A stretch of DNA of 64,000 nt from a virus: the IMG/VR virus record IMGVR_UViG_3300031772_000009, positions 27,362 to 91,361 of that record; one strand, given 5' to 3'. The stretch's first letter is position 1. The number at the start of each line of letters is the position of its first letter. The notes beneath the pieces were generated by a model that saw nothing but the letters and a program-made list of their open reading frames with translations, did not search any database and was not told the origin of the DNA. The translations under genes were made by a program, and so were the position numbers. This document shows, in pieces, positions 1 to 7,842 of the stretch.

Positions 1-9
1 ATTAAAAAC

Positions 10-303
10 ATGAAGTTTCAATGCCAAAATCCAGAATGTAAAAAAATATTCGTATACGCCGCAAAACGGACATCAACCGAATATAATCCCAACTACTCAG
101 TGAAAGACCTACTTGAAACACATGAATGTCCATTCTGTAAAAGTCCGAACTTTGAAGAGTATGCCGAACCTAAAGTCATCGAGAAGATTTCAAGTGTCAA
201 AAACGTGGAACTTGCCGAGGTTGACGGGTGGATAGCCCAAGGATACGAAGTTAAAGAATTATACGCAAAAACGGCAACAATGATAAAGAAGGAGAAAACA
301 TAA
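10..303 (+). CDS. zinc-ribbon small protein (97 aa)
   Basis: The protein carries a cysteine pair near each end of its first half (C5-x4-C10 and C40-x2-C43, the latter in HECPFC), which is the pattern of a treble-clef or zinc-ribbon fold. The rest is charged and has no recognisable catalytic motif. It starts at the first ATG in the window and ends one base before the ATPase gene at 305, so the two are probably translated together. Any promoter lies upstream of the window. A nucleic-acid or protein-binding adaptor role is only an inference. Confidence 0.75.
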   Translation: MKFQCQNPECKKIFVYAAKRTSTEYNPNYSVKDLLETHECPFCKSPNFEEYAEPKVIEKISSVKNVELAEVDGWIAQGYEVKELYAKTATMIKKEKT

Positions 304-304
304 T

Positions 305-1096
305 ATGCTTACAGCCGAGATTTTACAAGAGATACTCGATACTGGAATCGTTCTAGCTGGAGCTAAAAAGTGTGGAAAGAGTAATGCTTCTAAGGTTTTG
401 GCTAGTGAAATAATAAAGGAACATCCAAACATTCAAGTCCGAATCTTTGACACTTGCCAAAATTGGGTTCACGGTTTCGAACCCGTCCTATGCCAAAAGA
501 TAAACGATGAGACAAGATATTTATACACTGGAAAAAGAAACGTGTTGTACGACATTGAACTTATGGACATGGAAAAAATAATGGATGACATTGGAAAGAT
601 TGTTAGCCATGACTACAATGAACAGAGACTTTTGAAGACGCAAAACAAGATGGACAGATGGATAGTCTACTTTATTGAGGAAGCCCAGAACGTTCTTGGA
701 ACTTATAGTTTGTCACGGGAGTCTGGAAAACTCTGGATAAAAATGATTAGTGAAGGACGCAATTTCAATATGGCATTTGTCTTCATAGGTCAACGTCTTG
801 CAGACATATCTACAAAAGTAATAGAAAGAGCTAATGGCTACCTATTTGGAAGAACATTTGGAGATAATGATAAGAAGAAGATAACTAGAATAGTTGGAGA
901 TGCAATAATGGATAAGGGTCTGGGAGACAATGAAGACTATATAAAAATTACTGGAAATAAGATTGTTGAGGAAGTTTCTAAGCTGGAAACTGGAGAGTTT
1001 ATCTACTTTAACGGTAAAGTTGGGAGACATATAAAATTTCCATGCTATACTTCTGACTCAACTCCAATACCATTATCAATAGAAACGCTTAAATAG
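305..1096 (+). CDS. P-loop ATPase, HerA/FtsK-like
   Basis: The 263-residue protein has a Walker A motif at residues 19-26 (GAKKCGKS) and a Walker B-like segment (IVYFIEEAQN) near residue 120, where Glu-Glu after the hydrophobic strand fits the HerA/FtsK/DUF87 group of DNA-pumping ATPases. A GQR sequence after a further strand (FVFIGQR) resembles the sensor region of that group. It is short and lacks the N-terminal barrel of HerA, so it may be a compact viral form. A role in moving DNA is inferred from the fold. The terminase at 54.5 kb is the more likely packaging motor. Confidence 0.7.
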   Translation: MLTAEILQEILDTGIVLAGAKKCGKSNASKVLASEIIKEHPNIQVRIFDTCQNWVHGFEPVLCQKINDETRYLYTGKRNVLYDIELMDMEKIMDDIGKIVSHDYNEQRLLKTQNKMDRWIVYFIEEAQNVLGTYSLSRESGKLWIKMISEGRNFNMAFVFIGQRLADISTKVIERANGYLFGRTFGDNDKKKITRIVGDAIMDKGLGDNEDYIKITGNKIVEEVSKLETGEFIYFNGKVGRHIKFPCYTSDSTPIPLSIETLK

Positions 1097-1130
1097 TAGA
1101 GTTACTATAATAATTATAGGTGAAATTAGT

Positions 1131-1622
1131 TTGGTATTGACCGAAGAACAAAAAGAGAAGCAAAGGAAATATATGCGGGAATGGGCAAGAAAGGACAGAA
1201 CCAAAAGTCCAGAGAAATATAGACAAGCAAGTAAGCGATATAGAGAAAAACTTGGAAAAGAAGAATATAATCGAAGACAAAGGGAATGGAACAAAAGAAA
1301 CCCAGAAAAACAACTAGAACGTGATAGAAATTATAGAAACAAACACAGACAAAAATATAATGAGGCAAGACTAAATCAAATAAAAAGAAAATGGATTGAA
1401 GTTATGACTATTCTGGGAGATGTTTGTAGTATTTGTAAACATAAAGGCAAAAGAAGAGTATCTTGTCATGAAATTTATGGAAAACCTCATAAGGGGAATC
1501 CTTGGTACGTCCTTAAACATATTGAGAGGTTTATTCCTCTTTGTGATACATGTCATAAATCAGTTCACAGATACCATGAATATAAAAAGGAAATAGAAGA
1601 GTTAGAAAAGAAGATGATATAA
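1131..1622 (+). CDS. HNH homing-type endonuclease
   Basis: The 163-residue protein has the architecture shared by most HNH genes in this window: a long basic N-terminal half built of RxYRxK-type repeats (residues 10-90), then an HNH/zinc module with CSIC, a central His in SCHEIYG and a final LCDTCHKSVH. TTG is taken as the start because GGTGA lies seven bases upstream and no ATG is in frame nearby. It stands between an ATPase and a DnaJ-type zinc-finger gene. Its relative is the minus-strand HNH gene at 45.1-45.5 kb, which has the same HE-x-(Y/N)G variant. Confidence 0.85.
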   Translation: MVLTEEQKEKQRKYMREWARKDRTKSPEKYRQASKRYREKLGKEEYNRRQREWNKRNPEKQLERDRNYRNKHRQKYNEARLNQIKRKWIEVMTILGDVCSICKHKGKRRVSCHEIYGKPHKGNPWYVLKHIERFIPLCDTCHKSVHRYHEYKKEIEELEKKMI

Positions 1623-1624
1623 CC

Positions 1625-1792
1625 ATGCCAAGATTAGAATGTCCAGACTGTCTGGGAAAAGGATATGTGATAGTGAAAAGAATAAAACCACGTATTAGAG
1701 ACGGAATATTTCAACGTGTAATATGTCCAAAGTGTAATGGGACTGGTTTGCTTCCTTCAGTATTTACGGGTGTAAAATTTGAAAGTCTGTAA
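1625..1792 (+). CDS. DnaJ-type zinc finger microprotein (55 aa)
   Basis: Two CxxCxGxG motifs (CPDCLGKG near the N-terminus and CPKCNGTG near residue 38) make a minimal copy of the cysteine-rich zinc domain of DnaJ/Hsp40, with no J domain or substrate domain. It begins two bases after the preceding HNH stop codon. In the DnaJ family this domain binds zinc and unfolded polypeptide. Here a role as a small redox or RNA-binding knuckle is equally possible. Confidence 0.7.
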   Translation: MPRLECPDCLGKGYVIVKRIKPRIRDGIFQRVICPKCNGTGLLPSVFTGVKFESL

Positions 1793-1889
1793 AGGACATG
1801 TTAAAAGTCTACGAAGGGGCATGACATACCAAATAGTTAATAAGAAAGACTGTGAAATATGTAAGTTACTAGATAAACATGACTGGTGA
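1779..1889 (+). CDS. possible 36-aa cysteine microprotein
   Basis: A short frame overlapping the previous gene by 14 bases reads with TTG or an internal ATG start and contains C-x2-H early and CEIC later. The stop at 1887 overlaps the GGTGA that serves the next gene. The cysteine/histidine spacing is like that of its many small neighbours, but the length gives little statistical support. Confidence 0.35.
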   Translation: MKVCKGHVKSLRRGMTYQIVNKKDCEICKLLDKHDW

Positions 1890-1893
1890 AAAT

Positions 1894-2082
1894 ATGAATA
1901 GACTTTGGAGAATAAAGCATTGGTTCAAGTATGAACCTTCAATAGCTTTTGATTGGTTCATGGCTAAACTATTCCATATACTAGCTGAACTTACTGATAG
2001 AATAGGACGTTTAATATGTTGGCTTGGTAACTTGGATTGGGAGACTATTAAAAAAGAAGAGGAAGAAAAAGAAGATGAGTAA
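1894..2082 (+). CDS. small Trp-rich protein with acidic tail (62 aa)
   Basis: The first 45 residues are rich in Trp and Phe (LWRIKHWF, FDWFMAKLF, CWLGNLDW) and could form one or two amphipathic helices. The last 15 are almost all Glu and Lys. The ATG at 1894 is chosen because GGTGA lies six bases upstream. The 3' end overlaps the AAA+ ATPase gene, so the two are translationally coupled. It may be a membrane-surface or ATPase-partner peptide, but no family is recognised. Confidence 0.6.
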   Translation: MNRLWRIKHWFKYEPSIAFDWFMAKLFHILAELTDRIGRLICWLGNLDWETIKKEEEEKEDE

Positions 2083-3412
2083 AGAACCAAATCCAGAAGA
2101 AAATGGAGAAGTAAAAAGAGGAAGTGTCTCAACAGTCTATAACGAGAACATAGAGCATTTTGCTCAAACTTTACTGGAAGTTTTGGGCAAATTCAAAAGT
2201 CTGAGAGAACAACGTTACACGGAATTTTTTGCCACTGATGATAAAGATATGAGTCGTATCTATATTGAATATCCACCATATCAACGTGCAGAAGCCATTT
2301 ATGCCCATAACCGTTTCCTAGACGAACAAATAAAGTGTGGCAAAATTAAAGAGTCTGTAAGAATCGAAAATTATGATAGTGGCAAAGAAGTTTCTTCCTC
2401 ATATGAGACAATACGGATTTCACGGGAAAAATACGAGAACTTTTTGACTGAAGGATACCAATATTTCATTTGGGATGGCATAAGACTAACTCAAGAGATT
2501 TACTTTTCTGGAAGTAGCAGATATGTTCGTTTGTACTTTAGAAAAGCCGATACTGAAAAAGTAACAGAATTCATAACACAACTTCGCCTGTTCATGAAAA
2601 GCAATGCCTTGTTTAAAGGAGAAAAACTTCTGTTTACACGTAGAGGTTGGGTGGAAATGCTGGAATATCCAAAGTTGGACTGGAATGATGTTATTCTGTC
2701 TCCACAAATAAAAAGAGAATTCGAACTCAACTTACTCACTCCACTCAATGAAGGAGTAGACTGTATAGTAAAAGGCATTCCATGGAGAAGAGGACTATTG
2801 CTTGGTGGTTTGGCTGGAACTGGAAAAACGCAAGTTTGCAGAGTGCTTTGCAACCAATTAAAGGATGTGACGGTTCTTTGGGCGACACCTAAAGCCATTC
2901 AAGATGAAGATGATATAGCCATGCTTTTCGATGCGGCTAGACACTACTATCCAACACTGATAATAATTGAGGACATAGATTTTATAGGCGTAAGTAGAGA
3001 TTTCTCTCAAGACCCAAGTTTAGGAGAACTACTTAGCCAATTAGACGGTAACGACCCCAACTTTGGAATATTCGTTATTGCAACTACGAACAGACCAGAA
3101 ATGCTTGACTCTGCTCTTGCAAACCGTCCAAGCCGTTTTGACGTTTTGATAGAGTTCAAACTTCCAGACAAAGAATCTTGCAAGAACTTGATAAAACTGT
3201 TCAGTAAAAACATGGTGTTTGACAAAGAATTAGATTTGGAAAACTTGGCATTGTCAATGAGAGATTTGACTGGAGCACAAATCAAGGAGTCATTCGTGTA
3301 TGCTAGACTTGTAACAATATACAATAAAAAAGAGACGGTTGCAATTGAGGACGTTCTGAAGAGAGCGGAAAACTACAAATCAAAAAATGGTGCAGAGGCG
3401 TACAGAAAATAA
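2075..3412 (+). CDS. AAA+ ATPase, Cdc48/proteasomal-ATPase-like
   Basis: This 445-residue protein has one AAA module in its C-terminal half: Walker A GGLAGTGKT around residues 244-252, Walker B LIIIEDID, and the second region of homology ATTNRPEMLDSAL followed by paired arginines in RPSRF. The N-terminal 200 residues are unrelated to known unfoldase N-domains that I can recognise. It ends AYRK, not a clean hydrophobic-Tyr-X tail, so docking to a host proteasome is not supported. AAA proteins of this class remodel or unfold protein complexes using ATP. The start at 2075 overlaps the previous gene by eight bases. Confidence 0.85.
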   Translation: MSKEPNPEENGEVKRGSVSTVYNENIEHFAQTLLEVLGKFKSLREQRYTEFFATDDKDMSRIYIEYPPYQRAEAIYAHNRFLDEQIKCGKIKESVRIENYDSGKEVSSSYETIRISREKYENFLTEGYQYFIWDGIRLTQEIYFSGSSRYVRLYFRKADTEKVTEFITQLRLFMKSNALFKGEKLLFTRRGWVEMLEYPKLDWNDVILSPQIKREFELNLLTPLNEGVDCIVKGIPWRRGLLLGGLAGTGKTQVCRVLCNQLKDVTVLWATPKAIQDEDDIAMLFDAARHYYPTLIIIEDIDFIGVSRDFSQDPSLGELLSQLDGNDPNFGIFVIATTNRPEMLDSALANRPSRFDVLIEFKLPDKESCKNLIKLFSKNMVFDKELDLENLALSMRDLTGAQIKESFVYARLVTIYNKKETVAIEDVLKRAENYKSKNGAEAYRK

Positions 3413-3519
3413 TGGTTGACCATCCAATTCTGGAACGTCCATTCATAAATGACGATGAACGTCCTCAGAGACTAAACAGAAAGAACCCGTTTAATTTAGG
3501 CGGAGAAGAAAACGACTGA
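3412..3519 (+). CDS. 35-aa peptide coupled to AAA+ ATPase
   Basis: The ATG shares its A with the stop codon of the ATPase gene (TAATG), so ribosomes finishing the ATPase could reinitiate here. The peptide is acidic and rich in Pro, Arg and Asn (RPFINDDERPQRLNRKNPF) with no cysteines or membrane segment. The tight coupling suggests an accessory or substrate tag for the ATPase, which is inference. Confidence 0.5.
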   Translation: MVDHPILERPFINDDERPQRLNRKNPFNLGGEEND

Positions 3520-3524
3520 TAAAA

Positions 3525-3548
3525 CTTCATGAAGACTTAAATAATGGA
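3525..3548 (+). promoter_or_regulatory. archaeal TATA promoter, extended early type
   Basis: TTAAATA at 3537-3543 is preceded by CATGAAG and followed by ATGGAAG. This matches the extended element seen upstream of many genes in 3-19 kb. It would start transcription just ahead of the gene at 3565. Confidence 0.75.
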
Positions 3549-3564
3549 AGTGTGTAAGACAGTT

Positions 3565-3720
3565 ATGAAACAGAAAAATGAAAAACCGATAAGCTTTACA
3601 TCGTATGAGAAGACTTGTGAGTTTCATTTTGCAACAGTAACGAGAGTTTGTTATTGTGGCAAAACCGATGGGGCTTGCAGTAAGATAACATGTTGGAAGT
3701 TTAAAGAGAATGAAGAATGA
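3565..3720 (+). CDS. six-cysteine microprotein (51 aa)
   Basis: Six cysteines are spread over the last two thirds (TCEFHF, VCYCGK, ACSKITC), enough for one zinc site and perhaps a disulphide. It is the first gene after the promoter at 3537 and overlaps the phosphatase gene by 11 bases. No family is recognised. Confidence 0.6.
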   Translation: MKQKNEKPISFTSYEKTCEFHFATVTRVCYCGKTDGACSKITCWKFKENEE

Positions 3721-4138
3721 CGCAATAAAAAGGACGTTTGAGCTTCATGGAAATGATAAGATGAACAAGATAACGGAATATTTGGCTACTTGCGACATCG
3801 CCACTCTCACACATGAAGGGTGGGTGGTAGTTGACGTTCGTGATATAACAGACTTTGAGAAGGACGTTGAGAAGGTGAAGTATAAGATTCTTCTAGTTAC
3901 CAGACTAATAGCGATGGGAGCAAAAGTGTGTGTGAGATGTGCTTGCGGAATAAACAGAAGCAATGCCATAGCTCTTTCGGCAATGTGTTATCTCTGCAAC
4001 AAAAGCGAGTATCTGGACACTGATTGGGACAGACACTACAACTTCATTAAGAAAACTGTTCCAGCAATGCAGATACTTCCAGAACTGGAAGAAACAGTTA
4101 AGAAAGCACTTAAAGAACTTTACGCTGGATGGAAGTAA
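3710..4138 (+). CDS. protein phosphatase, dual-specificity/PTP type
   Basis: The 142-residue protein contains the phosphate-binding loop C-x5-R-S/T in the form CACGINRS near residue 85, following a hydrophobic strand, as in cysteine-based phosphatases. The usual preceding His is Arg here. An upstream Asp in VVDVRDITDF could be the general acid. Enzymes with this fold remove phosphate from Tyr/Ser/Thr residues or from RNA 5' ends and small molecules, and the sequence does not decide which. Its start overlaps the previous gene and its end overlaps the next one. Confidence 0.75.
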   Translation: MKNDAIKRTFELHGNDKMNKITEYLATCDIATLTHEGWVVVDVRDITDFEKDVEKVKYKILLVTRLIAMGAKVCVRCACGINRSNAIALSAMCYLCNKSEYLDTDWDRHYNFIKKTVPAMQILPELEETVKKALKELYAGWK

Positions 4139-4341
4139 AAAGAATGAAGATGACTAACAGAGAATATAAACTTGTTTGTAGAGAACTTACTGAAAGAATG
4201 AAGGATACTATCATTACATTTCCACGTAAAGATAATTTTGAAGGGTTGGATTTGGGTGATACTTCTACTATAAGTATTACTTTTGTTGGTGCGGATATAA
4301 TGCAGATATTAGGAAGAATAAGAAGAGGGAAACTAAAATGA
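4129..4341 (+). CDS. hypothetical protein (70 aa)
   Basis: A small basic protein with a predicted amphipathic N-terminal helix (MTNREYKLVCRELTERM) and a short beta-rich middle (TSTISITFVGAD). Both ends overlap neighbours by a few bases, which supports translation as part of the 3565-4643 operon. I recognise no family. Confidence 0.6.
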   Translation: MEVKRMKMTNREYKLVCRELTERMKDTIITFPRKDNFEGLDLGDTSTISITFVGADIMQILGRIRRGKLK

Positions 4342-4643
4342 ACTGTCCACACTGTAACTCTGAATTGGAACTGGACAAGACTGGAGCATTAGTTTGTCCG
4401 AAGTGTCACTGTGTCTTCCGAGTCTGTCTTGTTCGTTACGAACCAAAATGCTATGCCAAACAGTATCCACACTCATCTGTAAAACAAGAACAGAAAAAGA
4501 GAAAGAAACGTGGAAGACCTAAAGACCCGATAAAAGCATTGCATGAATCAATGGAAGAAAACAAAGAAGTGCTTGAAGCATTAAGTCATGGTCATCTTAA
4601 GAAGCGGGGGAGACCTAGAAAGATAAAGGAAAAGGTAAGTTAA
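4338..4643 (+). CDS. zinc ribbon protein with two AT-hooks
   Basis: Residues 3-26 form a zinc ribbon (CPHC ... CPKCHC). The C-terminal half carries two KKRGRP cores, one near residue 54 and one near residue 88, which are the minor-groove-binding AT-hook motif. The combination points to a small DNA-binding protein, possibly a transcription regulator or chromatin-like factor acting on AT-rich DNA. The ATG overlaps the previous stop by four bases. A similar KKGRPPK stretch occurs in the HNH protein at 34.98-35.48 kb. Confidence 0.75.
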   Translation: MNCPHCNSELELDKTGALVCPKCHCVFRVCLVRYEPKCYAKQYPHSSVKQEQKKRKKRGRPKDPIKALHESMEENKEVLEALSHGHLKKRGRPRKIKEKVS

Positions 4644-4674
4644 GATGTGCCAAATAAACAAGATGAAAATAACC

Positions 4675-4695
4675 ATAAAGTTTAAATAGTGGAAA
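4675..4695 (+). promoter_or_regulatory. archaeal TATA promoter, extended early type
   Basis: CATAAAG, TTTAAATA (4681-4688) and GTGGAAA form a near-consensus copy of the early promoter. It directs the HNH gene starting at 4723. Confidence 0.8.
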
Positions 4696-4722
4696 TGATT
4701 ATTATATGTCATGGTGAACAAA

Positions 4723-5232
4723 ATGAAGCGTATGACTTGCCAACATGGTATCTCACCTAAAAGTAAATGTAGAAAATGTCGTAGTGAATGGGAAAGAAAA
4801 TATTCAAATAAAAGATATAATGATGACCAGATTTATAGAGAAAGAAGATTGGAACAAAATAGACGATATGGAATGGAACATAGAGATAAACAGAAAATGA
4901 GAAAGAAAAATTATTATGAACATAATAAAGAGAAACTTTTACAAAAAAGAAAAGAACGCTATATAAGAGAAAGATTAGAATTAATGAGAAAATGGAAAGA
5001 AACAAAGAAAAAATTAGTTGGTTTGCTTGGTGGAAAATGTCAACAATGTGGTTATAGTAAATGTTTCTCAGCTTTAGATTTTCACCATATCAATCCCGAT
5101 GATAAAGAATGTAATGAAGAATGGGCTAGATATCCAGAAAAATTTATTCAAAAAATTAAGGATGGTAAGGTTCGATTGCTCTGCTCAAATTGCCATAGAG
5201 AAGTTCATCATCCAAATTATGGAGATAATTAA
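4723..5232 (+). CDS. HNH homing-type endonuclease
   Basis: The 169-residue protein begins with a small zinc site (CQHG...CRKC), continues with a highly basic Tyr/Arg repeat region and ends with an HNH domain (CQQC, FHHINPDDK, LLCSNCHREVH). ATG 4723 is preferred over 4711 because GGTGA sits five bases upstream of it. The gene has its own promoter and sits between an AT-hook protein and a small cysteine protein that begins one base after its stop, so it is an inserted stand-alone element. Confidence 0.85.
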   Translation: MKRMTCQHGISPKSKCRKCRSEWERKYSNKRYNDDQIYRERRLEQNRRYGMEHRDKQKMRKKNYYEHNKEKLLQKRKERYIRERLELMRKWKETKKKLVGLLGGKCQQCGYSKCFSALDFHHINPDDKECNEEWARYPEKFIQKIKDGKVRLLCSNCHREVHHPNYGDN

Positions 5233-5233
5233 T

Positions 5234-5518
5234 ATGTGTGATATTTCATCTATGAAAATCCATAGAAGGTGTAAAACACTATTAGAACCAATATTATTAT
5301 ATGTTCAATGGAAACCAGATTTAATGGTTGGTATATGTAAGTCGTGTTGGGAGAGGATTCCACCAGACTTAACATGGGGAGACGACAAGATTCCTACTAT
5401 GGAAGAGATTTTTGGTAGACGAATTAAAGAGGAGCAAGAAGCTACGGTTACGGAGTATCGTCTTAAAGATAAGAAAGGCGTAATTCAGAATGAGAGTGAA
5501 GAGGAAGACGTTGAGTAA
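5234..5518 (+). CDS. cysteine-pair protein with acidic tail (94 aa)
   Basis: The ATG lies one base after the stop of the HNH gene. A longer reading from 5099 would run through the HNH domain in another frame and is not credible. CK at residue 12 and CKSC near residue 36 make a plausible zinc site, and the protein ends in a run of Glu and Asp. No family is recognised. Confidence 0.6.
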   Translation: MCDISSMKIHRRCKTLLEPILLYVQWKPDLMVGICKSCWERIPPDLTWGDDKIPTMEEIFGRRIKEEQEATVTEYRLKDKKGVIQNESEEEDVE

Positions 5519-5524
5519 AAGCCC

Positions 5525-5546
5525 ATGAAGGTTTATATAGTAGAAA
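5525..5546 (+). promoter_or_regulatory. archaeal TATA promoter, extended early type
   Basis: CATGAAG is followed by TTTATATA at 5532-5539 and GTAGAAA. The core from GGTTTATATA to TAGAAA is identical to the promoter at 11.65 kb. It serves the operon beginning at 5574. Confidence 0.85.
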
Positions 5547-5573
5547 GAGAAATAGATAGGTAGGGAAAATAAA

Positions 5574-5825
5574 ATGGCTGAAATCGTACATAATACTATT
5601 AGAGCTTCTTATCCAATTTGGATAGTGTGTGATAAGTGTAATGAGAGAGTCGAACTTGTTAGAGCACGTTCATGTATTGAAAAAGGGGAATACATAACAG
5701 TAATAGATATAAACCATAAATGTAAGGAAAAGGAGAAGGCTTCTACAATTAAGGATAAAAAAAGAATTATAGAGGGATGTTCACGTATATATGAGAAACC
5801 AAAAAGAGAACCACCAACACCATAG
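5574..5825 (+). CDS. zinc-binding small protein (83 aa)
   Basis: CDKC near residue 19, CIEKG at residue 33 and a later HKCKEK could coordinate one zinc ion. The C-terminal third is Lys/Glu rich and ends in prolines. It opens the operon of tightly packed genes that runs to about 9.3 kb, and AGGTAGGG just upstream may act as ribosome site. Function unknown. Confidence 0.65.
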   Translation: MAEIVHNTIRASYPIWIVCDKCNERVELVRARSCIEKGEYITVIDINHKCKEKEKASTIKDKKRIIEGCSRIYEKPKREPPTP

Positions 5826-5837
5826 AAGGTTGAGTAA

Positions 5838-6050
5838 ATGACTAATCTGGGATTTGAAATAAGAGAAACAATGTGTATTCATGCGGAATATTCACGTTCT
5901 GCTACAGATAAAGTAATAGAAATACTTTATAATGGAAAACTGATTCAGACTTACAAGATGAACGTGACCGCTCCGTTTGAACTTACCGAGAAAGACTTGA
6001 TAGATTTACTATACAAAATCCACGGTGTAATAATAGGCAAAAAAGAGTGA
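5838..6050 (+). CDS. hypothetical protein (70 aa)
   Basis: A mixed alpha/beta small protein with one Cys-His pair (MCIHAEY). GGTTGAG precedes the ATG by four bases. No motif beyond that is seen. Gene spacing of 12 bases upstream and 3 bases downstream places it inside the 5574-9279 operon. Confidence 0.6.
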   Translation: MTNLGFEIRETMCIHAEYSRSATDKVIEILYNGKLIQTYKMNVTAPFELTEKDLIDLLYKIHGVIIGKKE

Positions 6051-6053
6051 TGA

Positions 6054-6290
6054 ATGATGAAAGCAGTTTTGATGTTTGGTGGACTTAAACAGTATATCGC
6101 CGTGAAACAGCCAATACCATCTAGACTTAAAATTTCAATAGGTGAACCATTAAGTAGTATGGAGTTGATTCACAACCCAGAAGCTACAGTAACTATGAAA
6201 ATATTAGAGTTTGAGTTTACTGGTAAATGGGAAGCATGTCCAATATGCGGTGAAATGTTACCGATATACGAGGTAGTTTCTAATGAATAA
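6054..6290 (+). CDS. hypothetical protein with C-terminal cysteine pair (78 aa)
   Basis: The last 15 residues contain CPICGEM, a single zinc knuckle, so metal binding would need a partner chain or the overlapping neighbour's product, which also starts with cysteines. The next gene's ATG lies inside its last codons. No family is recognised. Confidence 0.6.
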   Translation: MMKAVLMFGGLKQYIAVKQPIPSRLKISIGEPLSSMELIHNPEATVTMKILEFEFTGKWEACPICGEMLPIYEVVSNE

Positions 6291-6708
6291 AGAGGAAGAA
6301 ATTTGGAAATGTGGGTTTGGAAGTCAATGTTCCAAAGTAAGCAGAATGGGTATAGAATGTTGTCCATGTGCATATCTTACCGTAACTCCTAAAGTTGCCT
6401 CAACTTTGCTTTATCTGGAAACTTGTCTGGTAGACCAATATGGAAGAGTGGAAGGTAGAAGGATGAACAATGAAGATTTGGAAATAATAGAGAAACTTGT
6501 AAAGGACAAGTTCATACATTTTGGACGTTTATCTTTTAAAGCTATAAAGAGATGGAGAGACGCTAATATTGGAAAACTTTATACTTACTACGTTAGATTT
6601 ACTCCGCAAGCATGGCAATTAACTCATAGGTTTAGACGTGAAAGGTCTGAAAGGATGATTGGAAAACAAAACGCTGAGTTATTAGCAGAGATGAATAAAA
6701 ATGGATAA
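6283..6708 (+). CDS. hypothetical protein with N-terminal cysteine cluster
   Basis: Five cysteines occur within the first 30 residues (CGFGSQC, ECCPC), a pattern more like a metal cluster or zinc site than a simple ribbon. The remainder is helical and basic, with RRERSERMIGK near the end. It overlaps both neighbours by eight bases. No family is recognised. Confidence 0.6.
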   Translation: MNKEEEIWKCGFGSQCSKVSRMGIECCPCAYLTVTPKVASTLLYLETCLVDQYGRVEGRRMNNEDLEIIEKLVKDKFIHFGRLSFKAIKRWRDANIGKLYTYYVRFTPQAWQLTHRFRRERSERMIGKQNAELLAEMNKNG

Positions 6709-6892
6709 TAACAAACCAAGATTTAAAGTTGAAAAGGCTTTAAGGGATTCTATAGCTTCACAATTGCTTAATGATACAGTAGACTGTGTAATGCAGATAC
6801 TAGAGGATGAAAAACAAGACTCTTTTGATGAAGGATATAATCAAGGTAAGATAGACGGTGAAAAAGAAGCTAAGTCTGGAGTTGGTAATTAA
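6701..6892 (+). CDS. small helical protein with GKxDG tail (63 aa)
   Basis: The C-terminal segment reads DEGYNQGKIDGE. The next gene's product ends with DEAYEKGKEDGD, so the two adjacent genes look like diverged duplicates of the same tail module. The start overlaps the previous gene and the stop overlaps the following ATG (TAATG). Confidence 0.6.
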   Translation: MDNNKPRFKVEKALRDSIASQLLNDTVDCVMQILEDEKQDSFDEGYNQGKIDGEKEAKSGVGN

Positions 6893-7029
6893 TGGATAAA
6901 CTAAAAGCTTTAGAAGAAATATTGAAGGTTCTTAAAGACACAGAGAATAATATAGAATCCATACTAAATGAACTATGGGATGAAGCTTATGAGAAAGGAA
7001 AAGAAGATGGTGATTCTGGGGGTTGGTAG
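6892..7029 (+). CDS. 45-aa protein, paralogue of upstream neighbour
   Basis: It starts inside the stop codon of the preceding gene and consists of a coiled-coil-like helix (KALEEILKVLKDTENNIESIL) followed by the DExYxxGKxDG tail it shares with that neighbour. The product ends in GGW. Function is unknown. Confidence 0.55.
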   Translation: MDKLKALEEILKVLKDTENNIESILNELWDEAYEKGKEDGDSGGW

Positions 7030-7031
7030 GC

Positions 7032-7256
7032 ATGGATAAACTGGAAAATAGTGAACAAATGGCAAAGGCGATAGTAGAACACTTGATGGAATGTAATGTA
7101 ATAAGAATCTATGCAAAATTGAAACGTTATATTACGATGAATCCTTACATAACACAAGAAATGTTAGAGAAGTATGTTCGGGAATCAATCTTGAAGTATC
7201 TGTTGAAAGAGGAATTGGAATTGATAAAAGAATATTTCGATAAGGAACGTGAATAA
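7032..7256 (+). CDS. helical hypothetical protein (74 aa)
   Basis: ATG 7032 is chosen because it follows the previous stop by two bases and the shared start MDKL matches the preceding small gene. The product is predicted to be all helical, with charged heptads in the second half (LLKEELELIKEYFDKERE). No motif identifies it. Confidence 0.6.
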   Translation: MDKLENSEQMAKAIVEHLMECNVIRIYAKLKRYITMNPYITQEMLEKYVRESILKYLLKEELELIKEYFDKERE

Positions 7257-7258
7257 AA

Positions 7259-7474
7259 ATGGTGAAGATAGAGTTTAGACAGAAAAATCGTGATGGCACA
7301 GAAGCCATAGTGTACGACAACGAAGAGAACAAGTTGGAAGCCATAGTGTTTGTTGGTAAAGCACCGAGAATCAGCAAGATGTATGTTGTTCCTAAAGACA
7401 AGCTTAAAGAGGTTCTCCAGCAAATCTATGAATGTAAATCAATACTTAAATATGAGGAGAAGCCGAAACCATGA
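7259..7474 (+). CDS. hypothetical beta-rich protein (71 aa)
   Basis: Alternating hydrophobic residues (AIVYDNEENKLEAIVFVG) suggest a small beta sheet followed by one helix. Its stop overlaps the next ATG. I recognise no family. Confidence 0.55.
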   Translation: MVKIEFRQKNRDGTEAIVYDNEENKLEAIVFVGKAPRISKMYVVPKDKLKEVLQQIYECKSILKYEEKPKP

Positions 7475-7830
7475 AACCAATTACAGAAAAAGAACTACTT
7501 AAACTACTCCTAAAATGTTCACGTCACGATATGCATCCTAAAGTTTGCAAGGACTGTAATCAATCTCATCACCATGTTATTTGTATCTATGATTTGTTAA
7601 TGAGTTTGGATGGTGGGTTTAAACTTAACGAGAAATTTCAACAAATGCTGGCGGAGACGAAACATCCAATGAAAATCCTTGAGACAGCAATGAAGAAGCA
7701 TGATACTGTACTCAGAAGACTTGGCAACGGAAGCAGAATCGTGAAGAAATGTAGGTATTGTGGTAGTGAAAACATATTAGTTTCTAAAGACCATGCAGAC
7801 TACTGTATGGACTGTAGAAAGGTTCAGTAG
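7471..7830 (+). CDS. double zinc-site protein (119 aa)
   Basis: Two metal sites are visible: an N-terminal Cys/His cluster (CSRHDMH, CKDCNQSHHH) and a C-terminal zinc ribbon (CRYCGSENI ... CMDC). The ribbon is the type often used to contact nucleic acid. It overlaps the preceding gene by four bases. A regulator or RNA-binding role is an inference. Confidence 0.7.
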   Translation: MKPITEKELLKLLLKCSRHDMHPKVCKDCNQSHHHVICIYDLLMSLDGGFKLNEKFQQMLAETKHPMKILETAMKKHDTVLRRLGNGSRIVKKCRYCGSENILVSKDHADYCMDCRKVQ

Positions 7831-7842
7831 GTGATGGAATAG

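Noticed and set aside
5099-5233. Extended N-terminus for the gene at 5234
   Set aside because: It would overlap the HNH domain of the preceding gene in another frame. ATG 5234 one base after that stop is more plausible.
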